Shown: piece by piece, positions 1 to 8,772 of the stretch
Layout: each line of letters begins with the position of its first letter
Position numbering within the stretch: the first letter of the stretch is position 1
From: Cellvibrionales bacterium UBA1854
Lineage (GTDB): Bacteria > Pseudomonadota > Gammaproteobacteria > Pseudomonadales > Porticoccaceae
Length of the DNA: 64,000 nucleotides
Direction: 5' to 3'
NCBI GenBank assembly: GCA_002338445.1
Contig: DDII01000029.1
Span: 1,042-65,041 of the forward strand
The notes under the pieces: model-generated
Databases searched by the model: none
What the model saw: the letters and a program-made list of their open reading frames with translations, nothing else
What the model was told of the DNA's origin: nothing
Position numbers and translations under genes: made by a program

Positions 1-537
1 TCCGCTGGCGGCGTTGCTGCCGCTCTATCAACAGCTGCGGGTTTACTGCTGGTAATCTCAAGTGCCGTATCACACGACTTACTTAAGAAGACGTTCATGC
101 CAAAAATCAATGACCGTCAGGAATTATTTTGTGCTCGCATCGCCGCCGCCATAGCTGTTTTCGTTGCAGGTCTTTTTGGAATTTATCCGCCAGCGTTTGT
201 GGCTCAAGTAGTTGCATTTGCCTTTGGCCTAGCCGCAGCCTCAATCTTTCCCGCGCTATTTCTAGGAATCTTTGTGAAGTCGATCACCCGAGAGGGTGCA
301 GTCACCGGGATGTTGGCAGGCTTATTGTTTACTTTCTCTTATATTGTATTCTTCAAATTTATTGAGCCTGCTCGTAATATTCCAGTAAATTGGATATTTG
401 GAATCTCACCAGAAGGCATCGGCACGATCGGTATGCTACTCAATATTACTATGACCCTTACAGTAAGTCGATTCACGCCCAAACCGCCCAAAAATGTTGA
501 AAAAATTATAAATGAGCTCAGGCTGCCGCCGTCTTAA
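1..537 (+). CDS. actP: Cation/acetate symporter ActP, C-terminal part (5' end outside window)
   Basis: Sodium:solute symporter family (SSS), inner-membrane uptake of acetate or other short carboxylates with a cation. The frame is open from base 1, and the visible 178 residues begin with the family stretch GGVAAALSTAAG followed by ISSAVSHDLLKK, which is typical of ActP transmembrane and loop regions. Three to four more hydrophobic segments follow, then a short polar tail ending in PPS. An internal ATG at 97 is not the real start, since strong family similarity lies upstream of it. The gene is cut by the window edge, so its N-terminal two thirds, promoter and partner (often a small DUF485 protein upstream) cannot be seen. 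It is convergent with pepN. The substrate is inferred from family resemblance; other SSS transporters share these motifs. Confidence 0.85.
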   Translation, partial: SAGGVAAALSTAAGLLLVISSAVSHDLLKKTFMPKINDRQELFCARIAAAIAVFVAGLFGIYPPAFVAQVVAFAFGLAAASIFPALFLGIFVKSITREGAVTGMLAGLLFTFSYIVFFKFIEPARNIPVNWIFGISPEGIGTIGMLLNITMTLTVSRFTPKPPKNVEKIINELRLPPS

Positions 538-567
538 TCAAGACATACTTAATAAATAAAAGCTAAC

Positions 568-3198
568 TTACAGGGACTTCAATACGATTTCACTGATGTC
601 CTTGGAGAGATTGGGTAACTCAGATAAACGCTGTAACGCCTGTCTCATCAATCTTGAATGAGGAACTATATATCGCCTCCATCGAGTTAGAGGCACGACG
701 AGCCGCGCGCCGATCTGCGGATTAATCTCGTTTAAAATCTTTATATGATTCTCAAGAAAATCATAGCCAGTGCCGTTCGCTTTATGGAAATTGATCAGAT
801 TACTGCTACAAAATGAGCCAATAACGCTCCGAACTTTATTGGGATTTCTGATATTAAATAACGGATGTTTCAACAATTTTTCGACTCGACCCAGTGTATT
901 TTTTTGAACACTTGCAGACTGAATCTGAAACCATATGTTCATCGCAAGTGCTTCATGTTTCCACTGGCACTCAAACTGCTCAGTTGCCATTCGTGCGTAA
1001 TCTCCAGAGCGAGAGCAATTAAGCAGAAACCTCAATGCAGAAGACTGATCGGTCATATTATCTGACTCTTTAAATTGCTGCCAAGCCAACTCAACTCCTA
1101 CCTCAGTATACATGAGGTAATCTAAAACAGTATTTTTTAGACTGCGCAAGCCAATCTGTGAAGACACTGGTTTATATGTTTGATAGCTGTTATGCGCATG
1201 GTAAACCGCTTCAAATTTTGCTCTTAATTTTCCAGCCAAAGATATCCGCAAAGATTCCCTCCGCCTATGAATTGCATCCGGATCTACTCCATTCTTTTTG
1301 TCGTGGAGAAGAGACTCCCCTGGGAGTTGTAACATCAGCGCGACCAACGCAGGATCTATATTTTCTGCAGTTAAGAGCTTTTCATATGTGGTTAGTAATG
1401 TTTTTTCTTGAGAACAAGTGTCAGTTCCCAAAATATAGCCTGGTTCACGAAGTACGCGAAAAGCAAGCTGCTGGCAGGCGTCCCACCGAACAAATCCATC
1501 AGCATCTCTCACCGCTAGCAAAGCTAGTTCCTCATTAGAGTACTGATAATTGAGTTTTATAGGAGCCGAGAACCCCCGAAGAAGAGCTGGAGTGGGTCTA
1601 GAGGATATATTTTTAAAAGCTACACTTTGTTTTTTACCTGAAAGTTGAAAGATCATCTCATGATCGCCGACAGCATTGAGTCCCAATGGCTCTCCACGAG
1701 AGTTTAATAACCCTAACCGAATTGGAACTAACAACGGCTTCTTACCTAATTGCCCGAGACTATCAGGGCAACTCTGTTCGAAAGTAAGCATAAATCTTTG
1801 CGAATTCTCAGAGTATTCAGACGTGACTGATACAACTGGAGTTCCAGCCTGCTTATACCAAAGCCTGAATTGCTTTAAATCTACGCCACTAGCGTCCTCC
1901 ATGGCCCGAACGAAATCATCAATAGTTACGGCCTGACCATCATGTCTTCCAAAGAAAAGATCTGTAGCTGATCTAAAGTGTTCTGCTCCCAATAAGGTGC
2001 GCAACATGCCAACTATTTCAGCCCCTTTTTCATAAATAGTAACCGTATAAAAATTACTAATCTCAAGATATGAATCAGGCTGAACAGAGTGCGACATAGT
2101 TCCCGCGTCCTCTGTAAACTGGTGGGCACGCAAAAATGAAACGTCTTGTATACGCTTAACTGTTGGTGAATTCATATCCGCAGAAAACTGCGCATCTCGA
2201 AAAACCGTGAAGCCTTCTTTCAAACTCAATTGAAACCAGTCTCTACATGTAACTCGATTCCCAGACCAATTATGAAAGTATTCGTGTGCCACTATTGCTT
2301 CGATGTTTTGAAATGATGCATCTGTTGTGATTTTTGGATCCGCGAGGACTGCCGATGTATTAAAAATGTTGAGTCCCTTATTTTCCATGGCGCCCATGTT
2401 AAAATCATCCACAGCAACGATCATAAAAATATCTAGATCATACTCACGGCCATAATTAGTTTCATCCCACTTCATGGATTTTTTTAACGAACTCATAGCA
2501 TGGTCACACTTGCCGAGGTCTTTTTCCTCCACATAAATTTGCAGTAAGATACTTCTACCACTCAAAGTTACGAAACGATCCTCTACATAGCTAAGCTTAC
2601 CCGCAACTAATGCAAACAGATATGAGGGCTTTGGAAACGGGTCTTGCCATGTGATCGAATGAGTTCCATCACCGAACTCCACATAATTGATTGGATTACC
2701 ATTAGAGAGCATCACCGGATATGTTTTTTTATCCGCAATAATCTTTGTAAAAAATTTAGACATGACATCAGGTCGATCGAGATAATAGGTAATATGTCTA
2801 AAGCCTTCCGCCTCACATTGACTGCAGAACATGTCGCGCGACCGGTACAACCCGATTAGAGCCGTATTATCTTGAGGTTTTATATGTACTACGGTTTGCA
2901 ACACAAACTGTTCAGAGGGCTTCAAGATCGCTAACCTGCCATCTTCCAACTCATAGGCGGTCTCAGAGAGCGGTATGGCATTAATCGAGATGCTCACTAA
3001 ATCTAAATCTAACGAGCCATCGAGAACCAAGGGCGATGCCATACAATTGGCAGTCTTCGGATTCCTCCTGATGTGAAGTTTGGATGTTACGACGGTAAAC
3101 GCATCACCCAAGTCAAAACTGAGTTCAGTCTTATCGATTAGAAACTCTGATTCACGATAATCTTTCAGATGAACCATTTCTGATAATGCATCTTTCAA
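568..3198 (-). CDS. pepN: Aminopeptidase N (M1 family zinc metallopeptidase)
   Basis: Cytoplasmic broad-specificity aminopeptidase that removes N-terminal residues from peptides. The protein has 876 residues, close to the 870 of the Escherichia coli enzyme. The exopeptidase motif GAMEN lies at residues 269-273. The zinc site HEYFH is at 305-309, with the third ligand Glu328 after the usual 18-residue spacing. A long helical C-terminal half, as in bacterial PepN, follows. The first codon is TTG at 3198, preceded by GAGGAG at an 8-base spacing; the next ATG (codon 8) has no such site, so the TTG start is preferred. Upstream on the same strand are yeaC, the rhomboid gene and nadK. A 15-base palindrome sits 34-48 bases before the start. 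Identification is secure. Confidence 0.97.
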   Translation of the reverse strand: MKDALSEMVHLKDYRESEFLIDKTELSFDLGDAFTVVTSKLHIRRNPKTANCMASPLVLDGSLDLDLVSISINAIPLSETAYELEDGRLAILKPSEQFVLQTVVHIKPQDNTALIGLYRSRDMFCSQCEAEGFRHITYYLDRPDVMSKFFTKIIADKKTYPVMLSNGNPINYVEFGDGTHSITWQDPFPKPSYLFALVAGKLSYVEDRFVTLSGRSILLQIYVEEKDLGKCDHAMSSLKKSMKWDETNYGREYDLDIFMIVAVDDFNMGAMENKGLNIFNTSAVLADPKITTDASFQNIEAIVAHEYFHNWSGNRVTCRDWFQLSLKEGFTVFRDAQFSADMNSPTVKRIQDVSFLRAHQFTEDAGTMSHSVQPDSYLEISNFYTVTIYEKGAEIVGMLRTLLGAEHFRSATDLFFGRHDGQAVTIDDFVRAMEDASGVDLKQFRLWYKQAGTPVVSVTSEYSENSQRFMLTFEQSCPDSLGQLGKKPLLVPIRLGLLNSRGEPLGLNAVGDHEMIFQLSGKKQSVAFKNISSRPTPALLRGFSAPIKLNYQYSNEELALLAVRDADGFVRWDACQQLAFRVLREPGYILGTDTCSQEKTLLTTYEKLLTAENIDPALVALMLQLPGESLLHDKKNGVDPDAIHRRRESLRISLAGKLRAKFEAVYHAHNSYQTYKPVSSQIGLRSLKNTVLDYLMYTEVGVELAWQQFKESDNMTDQSSALRFLLNCSRSGDYARMATEQFECQWKHEALAMNIWFQIQSASVQKNTLGRVEKLLKHPLFNIRNPNKVRSVIGSFCSSNLINFHKANGTGYDFLENHIKILNEINPQIGARLVVPLTRWRRYIVPHSRLMRQALQRLSELPNLSKDISEIVLKSL

Positions 3199-3231
3199 TA
3201 TGAGTACTCCTCACCCCAAAAAGTTTAACTA

Positions 3232-3246
3232 TGGCGATAATCGCCA
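3232..3246. repeat. 15-base palindrome upstream of pepN
   Basis: The sequence TGGCGATAATCGCCA is a perfect dyad with 7-base arms around a central A, lying between yeaC and pepN. It could be an operator or a short mRNA hairpin. Its 11-base core GCGATAATCGC also occurs at 3380-3390 (inside yeaC) and 13045-13055 (inside clpB). Function is unknown. Confidence 0.4.
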
Positions 3247-3267
3247 CGAATAGAGATCAGTTTATAT

Positions 3268-3531
3268 TCAATCTCTCCAATTCAACAAATCTGTGCCATC
3301 CTTATTTTTTGTGTTACAACCTTCAACGCGCGACACGAAAAAACCAGTGCGCTCGCTCTCCGGCATATCTGATTCATACGCGATAATCGCTTGAATACAA
3401 ATCTCTTTTTGATCAACCGATAATCTGCTACCGTCAGGCCACCTGCCAGTTTCAACAGCTCGCTTGAAAGTTTGGTAAACATTCGGCGTAATACTGCGTG
3501 CTAAATTTTTAAAGTTCATTTTAGTAACCAT
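3268..3531 (-). CDS. yeaC: YeaC family protein (DUF1315)
   Basis: Small conserved protein of 87 residues and unknown biochemical role. It matches the DUF1315/YeaC pattern: an N-terminal helix ending in TPNVYQ, then the signature VETGRWPDG followed by LSVDQKE and a long helix. The ATG at 3531 is preferred because AGGGA lies about 7 bases upstream, whereas the ATG four codons later has no ribosome site. It is transcribed towards pepN, after the rhomboid gene; a DUF1315 gene beside pepN is, to my recollection, common in Pseudomonas-like genomes. No membrane segments or catalytic motif are visible. Family assignment is confident, function is not. Confidence 0.85.
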   Translation of the reverse strand: MVTKMNFKNLARSITPNVYQTFKRAVETGRWPDGSRLSVDQKEICIQAIIAYESDMPESERTGFFVSRVEGCNTKNKDGTDLLNWRD

Positions 3532-3577
3532 AGATTTTCCCTACTTTTAGACATGAGCTTTTTGAGATTAATGCCTG

Positions 3578-4204
3578 CTAATTGGAATTCTTTAGCCGGG
3601 AAGCTAAGAAACCAAAAATAAGACCAAGAAACATGCCTGTTACCAAGCCAACAGAATGAGCAGCATTGGCTACACCAATGCCTAAAACATAATCTAATGC
3701 TCCGCTCATGCAAATTAAAAGCCACATAAGCATAAATCCTATTAGCTCTTTTGGTAAGAAGAAATGATGATTCGGCGCAAGCCATTGATGCACCCATAAA
3801 TATCCTAAAAGCCCATAAATTACCCCCGACATACCACCGAAACGTGCGGATCCAGACCACAAATATTGACCTACATTGGAAAATGTTGCGATAAATAAAA
3901 TCAGAATTAAACATTGCGTGTGCCCGGCATATCTCTCTATTTTAGAGCCAAGAAGAGCCAACCAGAGGGCATTAAAAACAAAATGAATAATGCCAAAGTG
4001 CAAAAAAATTGGTGTGACCAAGCGCCAATATTCACCATCATCTATGCCTCCAAAAACAAATATTTGAGCTGATGAAAGTAAATATGTTCCCATGATGTAT
4101 CCCAAAAACATCATTCCAAGCAATGCTGAAATGATGGGTTGTTCGATTAGATTACTCCAAAGTCGGGGATTAAAGCGAGGGGTTTCCTGTTGTTCATCAC
4201 TCAT
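3578..4204 (-). CDS. Rhomboid family intramembrane serine protease
   Basis: Integral inner-membrane protease that cleaves substrates within or near their transmembrane segments. The protein has 208 residues with about six hydrophobic segments. The catalytic serine lies in GGMSGVIYG (Ser126) and the catalytic histidine in ANAAHSVG (His183). The conserved HxxxN of the oxyanion region is present as His74 and Asn78 after WRLVTPIFLHF. It is the compact six-helix type, without the cytoplasmic domain of E. coli GlpG. The ATG overlaps the end of nadK by 8 bases, indicating translational coupling. Its substrates are unknown, and proximity to nadK gives no clear functional hint. Confidence 0.9.
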   Translation of the reverse strand: MSDEQQETPRFNPRLWSNLIEQPIISALLGMMFLGYIMGTYLLSSAQIFVFGGIDDGEYWRLVTPIFLHFGIIHFVFNALWLALLGSKIERYAGHTQCLILILFIATFSNVGQYLWSGSARFGGMSGVIYGLLGYLWVHQWLAPNHHFFLPKELIGFMLMWLLICMSGALDYVLGIGVANAAHSVGLVTGMFLGLIFGFLASRLKNSN

Positions 4205-5099
4205 TTTCGTCGGCCGTTCCTAATCTACTTCCCCATCCTAATTTGGACCGGCATACGCTAAAAAAGCTATTATCTTTGGGATGGATAAAAACTATCTCCT
4301 TACTATGTTTTGAGACTCGAATTTTGTCTCCCGGCAGCGCATTAAAATTATTTTGCCCGTCGCAAGTAAGTCTGGGTTCAAACTTATTCCGTTCCCCAAC
4401 ATAAATCTCGATCTGCGCATCTCCTGGCAAGGCTATTGGCCGACTACTCAGCGTATGAGGATTTAAGGGTACTACGGAAAAGGCATCCAGCTCTGGAAAC
4501 AGCAAAGGCCCTCCCGCAGACAAAGCGTATGCAGTAGATCCAGTGGGCGTCGCTACAATTAGTCCATCTGAACGTTGGCTGTAGGCGAATGTTCCATCTA
4601 CATAAAGTTCAAATTCTAGCATACTCAGTGGCATACCGGGATGGAGGACAACCTCATTAAGGGCGATCCCACTGTCCATTTGAATACTATCCCGGATAAT
4701 AACGACTTCGAGCATAAAACGCTTTGTGCTTTGAAATTCACCATGCAGGACCGGCATGACACGGTGAGCAATATCCTCTGGCGAGATATCTGTAAGAAAA
4801 CCTAACCTGCCACTATTAATCCCCAAAAGAGGAATATCTGCTGCCGCCAGTTTTCTGGTAGCACTCAGCATACTGCCATCTCCACCCACAACCACGCCCA
4901 AGTCGACTTGACCCGAAAATTCTTCAATCGCCACTGAAGTAATATCTGAGCGTCCAATCAAATTGGCAGCTCCCTCATCAAACACTATTTGTGAGCCAGC
5001 CGCCAAAAACACCCGCTCAAGATTTTTCAACGAATCTAAAACTGCTGGCACATCAAGACTTGCAATTAGACCAACTCGGCCAAATTTCAACATTAGCAA
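4197..5099 (-). CDS. nadK: NAD kinase
   Basis: Phosphorylates NAD to NADP using ATP or polyphosphate; cytoplasmic. The protein is about 300 residues. The GGDGS motif is at 72-76, the conserved Asn-Glu pair at 148-149, and the glycine-rich DGLIVATPTGSTAY at 178-191, all in the order expected for NadK. Two in-frame starts are possible: TTG at 5099, 5 bases after AGGGA, and ATG at 5093. It is the first gene of the run nadK-rhomboid-yeaC-pepN and overlaps the rhomboid gene by 8 bases. The 160-base region upstream is shared with the divergent shikimate-kinase-like gene. Confidence 0.95.
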   Translation of the reverse strand: MLMLKFGRVGLIASLDVPAVLDSLKNLERVFLAAGSQIVFDEGAANLIGRSDITSVAIEEFSGQVDLGVVVGGDGSMLSATRKLAAADIPLLGINSGRLGFLTDISPEDIAHRVMPVLHGEFQSTKRFMLEVVIIRDSIQMDSGIALNEVVLHPGMPLSMLEFELYVDGTFAYSQRSDGLIVATPTGSTAYALSAGGPLLFPELDAFSVVPLNPHTLSSRPIALPGDAQIEIYVGERNKFEPRLTCDGQNNFNALPGDKIRVSKHSKEIVFIHPKDNSFFSVCRSKLGWGSRLGTADENE

Positions 5100-5232
5100 A
5101 ACATTCCCTACTGTATTATTTAAGTAAACCCTGACTCTAGATTAAGGTCAATTGATATGATACCACGACCTCCAAAGTTTATATCTGGCATCATTATCAG
5201 TTAAAGTCAAAATTTTGCCATCTCTATGTTTT

Positions 5233-5256
5233 AGTTTAGATAAAAACAGCTAAACT
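5233..5256 (+). repeat. Inverted repeat just before the aroK-like gene
   Basis: AGTTTAG at 5233-5239 is the exact reverse complement of CTAAACT at 5250-5256, with a 10-base AT-rich loop. It ends 4 bases before the GTG/ATG start region of the kinase gene, so it could be a 5' UTR hairpin or an operator. It may also be chance in AT-rich sequence. Confidence 0.25.
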
Positions 5257-5259
5257 GTC

Positions 5260-5886
5260 GTGATGCTTGATGAGGCACTCGAGCCCATGTTAAGGACGTC
5301 CATTTCGGCAAATAATGTGAGGAAAAACTTTTTTAAAGAGATTGATGAACAATCCCGATCAATCGCACTGATTGGGATGCCGGGTGCAGGAAAGAGTACC
5401 ATCGGCAAACTTCTCGCGAAGTCTTTAGGATGGCATTTCGTTGATACGGACGACAAAATCAGGCTACACGCCGGGCTCTGTCTGCAAGATATTTTAAATC
5501 AATCGGGATACCTCTATCTGAGAGAACTTGAGGAGAAATTACTAAGCAAAATGCAAATAAATAGTAGGACCGTCGTGGCGACGGGAGGCAGTATCGTCTA
5601 CTCGCAAAAAGCTATGATGCATATCAGTAAAACTACCGTTATAATATATCTGCGGGTACCGGTTCCAATTCTTATGAACCGGATCCATGACTTTGATAAT
5701 CGAGGTATAGCATGCGAGCCTAATCAAACTTTTGAGGACCTTTTTACGGAAAGAAATTTACTTTACCAAAAGTACTCTGATTTGTGCATAGATTGTGACA
5801 AATCCGACATTGAAAAAACGGTTGCCGAAATCAGCATCCAATTGTGTGATTACTTTAGAACAGACCGCAGTGACGACACAAGATAA
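5260..5886 (+). CDS. Shikimate kinase family protein (solo, substrate uncertain)
   Basis: P-loop kinase most like shikimate kinase, which phosphorylates shikimate in aromatic amino-acid synthesis. Counting from the GTG at 5260, Walker A GMPGAGKS is at 39-46, the acidic DTD at 62-64, the substrate Arg in YLRELE at 88, and an ATGGS stretch at 107-111 where the usual motif is GGG. Length is 208 residues against about 170 for AroK, because of a roughly 30-residue N-terminal extension. The true start could be ATG 5263 or ATG 5287; no strong ribosome site marks any of them. It is not next to aroB, unlike canonical aroK. The 3' end overlaps the convergent aminotransferase gene by 37 bases. It may be a second shikimate kinase or a paralogue with another small-molecule substrate. 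Confidence 0.75.
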   Translation: MMLDEALEPMLRTSISANNVRKNFFKEIDEQSRSIALIGMPGAGKSTIGKLLAKSLGWHFVDTDDKIRLHAGLCLQDILNQSGYLYLRELEEKLLSKMQINSRTVVATGGSIVYSQKAMMHISKTTVIIYLRVPVPILMNRIHDFDNRGIACEPNQTFEDLFTERNLLYQKYSDLCIDCDKSDIEKTVAEISIQLCDYFRTDRSDDTR

Positions 5887-7043
5887 TCAATATTACCGGA
5901 ATTAATGCCCGCCATATTTATTCTCGTAGAGGAAACGATGTATATCCCAAATTGATCACGTAAAGTTTTCAATTGCGACGCATTGATTCCTAAAAAAGAA
6001 AACATGCCTCTCTGATCTCTTATGTGATTAAAATCCACTCCCGCATCATTTTCACAAATACGATCCGTAAGCAAACATCGCATTGAGATGATACGTTCCC
6101 GCACTTCTCTCAACTCTTGTTCCCAACTTCGCCTTAATCCTGTATCTCCCAAAATCATTGCTACCAACAAAGCACCATGCGCCGGAGGCATCGAATAAAG
6201 CTGTCTCGCCACCGCCATTGCCTGGCCCACAACTATCTCAGCTTTGGCACTTGTCTCGGATAAAAAGGTAATTGACCCCGTACGTTCTCTGTAAAGACCA
6301 AAGTTTTTTGAACAGGAGGATGCAACAATTAACTCCGGCAAAGATCTAGCCATGGATCGGATACCATATGCGTCAGCATCAAGACCAACTCCCAAACCCT
6401 GATAAGCGGTGTCAATATATGGAATGAACCCTCTTTCAAGAGCGATTTTTGTTATCTCATCCCACTCATCATGGGTCAAATCAGCACCAGTAGGGTTATG
6501 GCAGCACCCGTGAAGAAGGACTATATCACCATCTGGAACACTCCTCAGGGTCTGTAGCATTCCGTCAATATTGATTTTTCGCGTTGCAATATCGTAGTAG
6601 GGATACTCTGCGATTCGTAACCCTGCGCCTCCCAATAGCGGAATATGATTGGGCCACGTGGGAGTACCCACCCAAATTCTGCTGTCTTTTTTCGCCCTGA
6701 GAATCAATTCAGCACCAACCCGGAGGGCTCCAGACCCGCCAGGAGCTTGTAATGTTTTTATCCTACCGGAACGAAGAACAGTATGATCTTCGCCAAACAA
6801 AAGAGCCAGCATGTGTTGATTAAATTCCGGGTCACCTGCTATTCCCTGGTAACTTTTTGTGTTCTCGAACTTTACAAGCCGGTTTTCAGCATCCTTGATT
6901 GCCTTCATGACAGGCGTAAAACCACGATCATCCATATAGACACCCACGCCAAGATCGATTTTATGTTCTCGAGTGTCCGCCCGATAAGCCGCCATCAAAC
7001 CTAGGATTGGATCGGTCTTAGTTGCACTAAGATATTCAAACAT
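5850..7043 (-). CDS. Aspartate/aromatic amino-acid aminotransferase (class I)
   Basis: PLP-dependent transaminase of subgroup I-alpha (AspC/TyrB), exchanging amino groups between aspartate or aromatic amino acids and 2-oxo acids; cytoplasmic. The protein has 397 residues, the usual length. HNPTG is at 182-186, D211TAYQG in the cofactor region, and the Schiff-base lysine is Lys246 in SCSKNFGLYRERTG. Whether it prefers aspartate (aspC) or aromatic substrates (tyrB/phhC) cannot be told from the sequence, so no symbol is given. A purine-rich tract (GAGGAAATGAAGAG) precedes the ATG. Adjacent genes are a convergent kinase and an upstream hydrolase on the same strand. Confidence 0.93.
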   Translation of the reverse strand: MFEYLSATKTDPILGLMAAYRADTREHKIDLGVGVYMDDRGFTPVMKAIKDAENRLVKFENTKSYQGIAGDPEFNQHMLALLFGEDHTVLRSGRIKTLQAPGGSGALRVGAELILRAKKDSRIWVGTPTWPNHIPLLGGAGLRIAEYPYYDIATRKINIDGMLQTLRSVPDGDIVLLHGCCHNPTGADLTHDEWDEITKIALERGFIPYIDTAYQGLGVGLDADAYGIRSMARSLPELIVASSCSKNFGLYRERTGSITFLSETSAKAEIVVGQAMAVARQLYSMPPAHGALLVAMILGDTGLRRSWEQELREVRERIISMRCLLTDRICENDAGVDFNHIRDQRGMFSFLGINASQLKTLRDQFGIYIVSSTRINMAGINSGNIDYLVSSLRSVLK

Positions 7044-7108
7044 CTCTTCATTTCCTCGTATAATACATATTTTAATATTCTAACTAATTCAATCTTCTCC
7101 GTCCTAAG

Positions 7109-7885
7109 TTAGTCATTAATTAAAAACTCGCTGACTAATTGATTAAAAACTTTGGGGTTTTCTATATGTAACCAATGTCCTACACCATCGATTACTCTTA
7201 CGCTAGCTCTATTAAAAATTCGGTTTATTTCTTGGTAATGCTTATCCTGAATGTAAGCAGAATTTTGTCCCTTTAAAAATAAAACGGGACATGATGAGGG
7301 TCCACCTTGAGGAGCGGCGGTTAATGTTACATGATAATTTTCTATAATCGCGGATAAATTGAGCCTCAAACGGTATTGGCCTGAGTTATCTCGTTCCAGA
7401 TTCTTCAGTAAAAACGCTCGCACCGCTCTATCCGTCTCATATTCCGACAAGACATCGTCAGCTTCACTACGACTGATTACCGACATTGCATTAAGGTGCT
7501 GAAGACCATCCAACAGAGGATTATGTTGAGGGCTATATCTTACTGGTGCGATATCTGCAACCACTAAGTTTGTCACTAGGTTGGGGAACATGAGTGCCAT
7601 CTGCATGCCCACCTTGCCGCCCAACGAGTGTCCGACTATCGCTGCCTCGCTGATTCCCAGAAATCTCATAGTTTCAGAAATATCTCCCGCCATACTGGCC
7701 AAATCCATCTTTTGACTATGGTCTGAGGATCCATGGTTCCGTAAGTCAACACTAACTACCCTGAACATTTCTCCTAGTTCTTTAGCCAACGATGACAAAT
7801 TGACCAATGATCCAAACAGGCCATGGATTAAGATGACTACGTTACCCTCTCCCCGGTCTCGAAAATTCAATTTCACCTCAATCAC
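7109..7885 (-). CDS. Alpha/beta-fold hydrolase, YbfF-like esterase
   Basis: Cytoplasmic esterase-type hydrolase of 258 residues. The oxyanion HGLFG lies at 21-25, the nucleophile elbow GHSLGG at 85-90 gives Ser87, and His237 is in VGHWLH near the C-terminus, completing the triad with a mid-domain acid. The pattern VSVDLRNHGSSDH resembles YbfF, an acyl-CoA thioesterase/carboxylesterase. The start is GTG at 7885, whose first four bases overlap the stop of the upstream SDR gene (GTGA), suggesting coupled translation. A second in-frame GTG three codons on is possible. The natural substrate is unknown. Confidence 0.85.
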   Translation of the reverse strand: MIEVKLNFRDRGEGNVVILIHGLFGSLVNLSSLAKELGEMFRVVSVDLRNHGSSDHSQKMDLASMAGDISETMRFLGISEAAIVGHSLGGKVGMQMALMFPNLVTNLVVADIAPVRYSPQHNPLLDGLQHLNAMSVISRSEADDVLSEYETDRAVRAFLLKNLERDNSGQYRLRLNLSAIIENYHVTLTAAPQGGPSSCPVLFLKGQNSAYIQDKHYQEINRIFNRASVRVIDGVGHWLHIENPKVFNQLVSEFLIND

Positions 7886-8745
7886 TCTCCAGATTCGAAA
7901 GACCTATGCCTTTTTAAATATCTACGCTTATTTTTTCGTCCCAAAGCACTAAAAAGTGGCCTCAAAAGACGTCGTAAAACAGGAAAGGATGCCCCAAATA
8001 AGGCGAGAAGCCCACCCAGACTTGGAATAGCTATTTCTGCCTTATCTCCCTCCACCAGATCCTTCACCGCAGCAGCAACTCCGTCGGCGGTGCTCATCGC
8101 CTGAGAAAAAACAATGTCATCCACCAAATCCAACCTTTTCATGATAAATCCGGTATCAATTGGGCCAGGCGAGACAATGGCACAGCGGATATTTGTATTC
8201 ATTAACTCCTCTCTTAAAGCAAAAGTGAAAGTGCGTAATCCTGATTTTGTGCCAGAATACACTGAAGCTCCGGAAAGTGGGCCCATTCCAGCCAATGATC
8301 CTACCATAACCACAGCACCTCCCTCTGACTCAGTTAAATATGGCATCGCCGCTGACGTTAAGTAAATTGGTGCTCTTATATTTACATCTACCATATGCGC
8401 AATATTTCGGGGATCAATGGTGTCAAATGGTCCACGGTCATGAAACCCCGCATTGTTTATTAAGACATGGATATGACCGAAACGCTTCTTTGCGACTGCT
8501 AAAAGCTCATCACAAGCACTAAGATCACACACATCCATTGCATAACCAACGGCCTCGGTTAGCTGACTGAGCTCAGAAACAATCTTATGAAGTTTTTCTT
8601 TACCCCGCGCAGCGAGGACTAGATGTGCGCCTGAGGCCGCAAAAAGCCTCGCACAGGAAGCTCCAACGCCTTCAGAGGCTCCCGTAATTACTACAGTTTT
8701 CTTCTGCAAAGTATTCGGTTTGAAGCCCCGCATAGCTTTTATCAT
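7882..8745 (-). CDS. Short-chain dehydrogenase/reductase
   Basis: NAD(P)-dependent classical SDR of 287 residues. The cofactor motif TGASEGVG is at 21-28 and NNAG at 97-100. Catalytic Ser150, Tyr163 and Lys167 appear in VGS and YSGTK. The last 40 residues form a hydrophobic stretch followed by a basic tail (GRKNKRRYLKRH), suggesting peripheral or membrane association, as in lipid-acting SDRs of this size. It is coupled to the downstream YbfF-like hydrolase by a 4-base overlap. Its ATG has no obvious Shine-Dalgarno; an ATG at codon 5 is an alternative. The substrate is unknown; neighbours suggest acyl or steroid-like substrates only weakly. Confidence 0.85.
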   Translation of the reverse strand: MIKAMRGFKPNTLQKKTVVITGASEGVGASCARLFAASGAHLVLAARGKEKLHKIVSELSQLTEAVGYAMDVCDLSACDELLAVAKKRFGHIHVLINNAGFHDRGPFDTIDPRNIAHMVDVNIRAPIYLTSAAMPYLTESEGGAVVMVGSLAGMGPLSGASVYSGTKSGLRTFTFALREELMNTNIRCAIVSPGPIDTGFIMKRLDLVDDIVFSQAMSTADGVAAAVKDLVEGDKAEIAIPSLGGLLALFGASFPVLRRLLRPLFSALGRKNKRRYLKRHRSFESGE

Positions 8746-8772
8746 TTTAAATCAACATGATTAATCAGTGTC

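Noticed and set aside
3578..5099. Possible functional system of NAD kinase with a rhomboid protease because of their 8-base overlap.
   Set aside because: Overlap alone reflects compaction; the overlaps elsewhere in the window join unrelated genes, for example tyrA-aroA with cmk.
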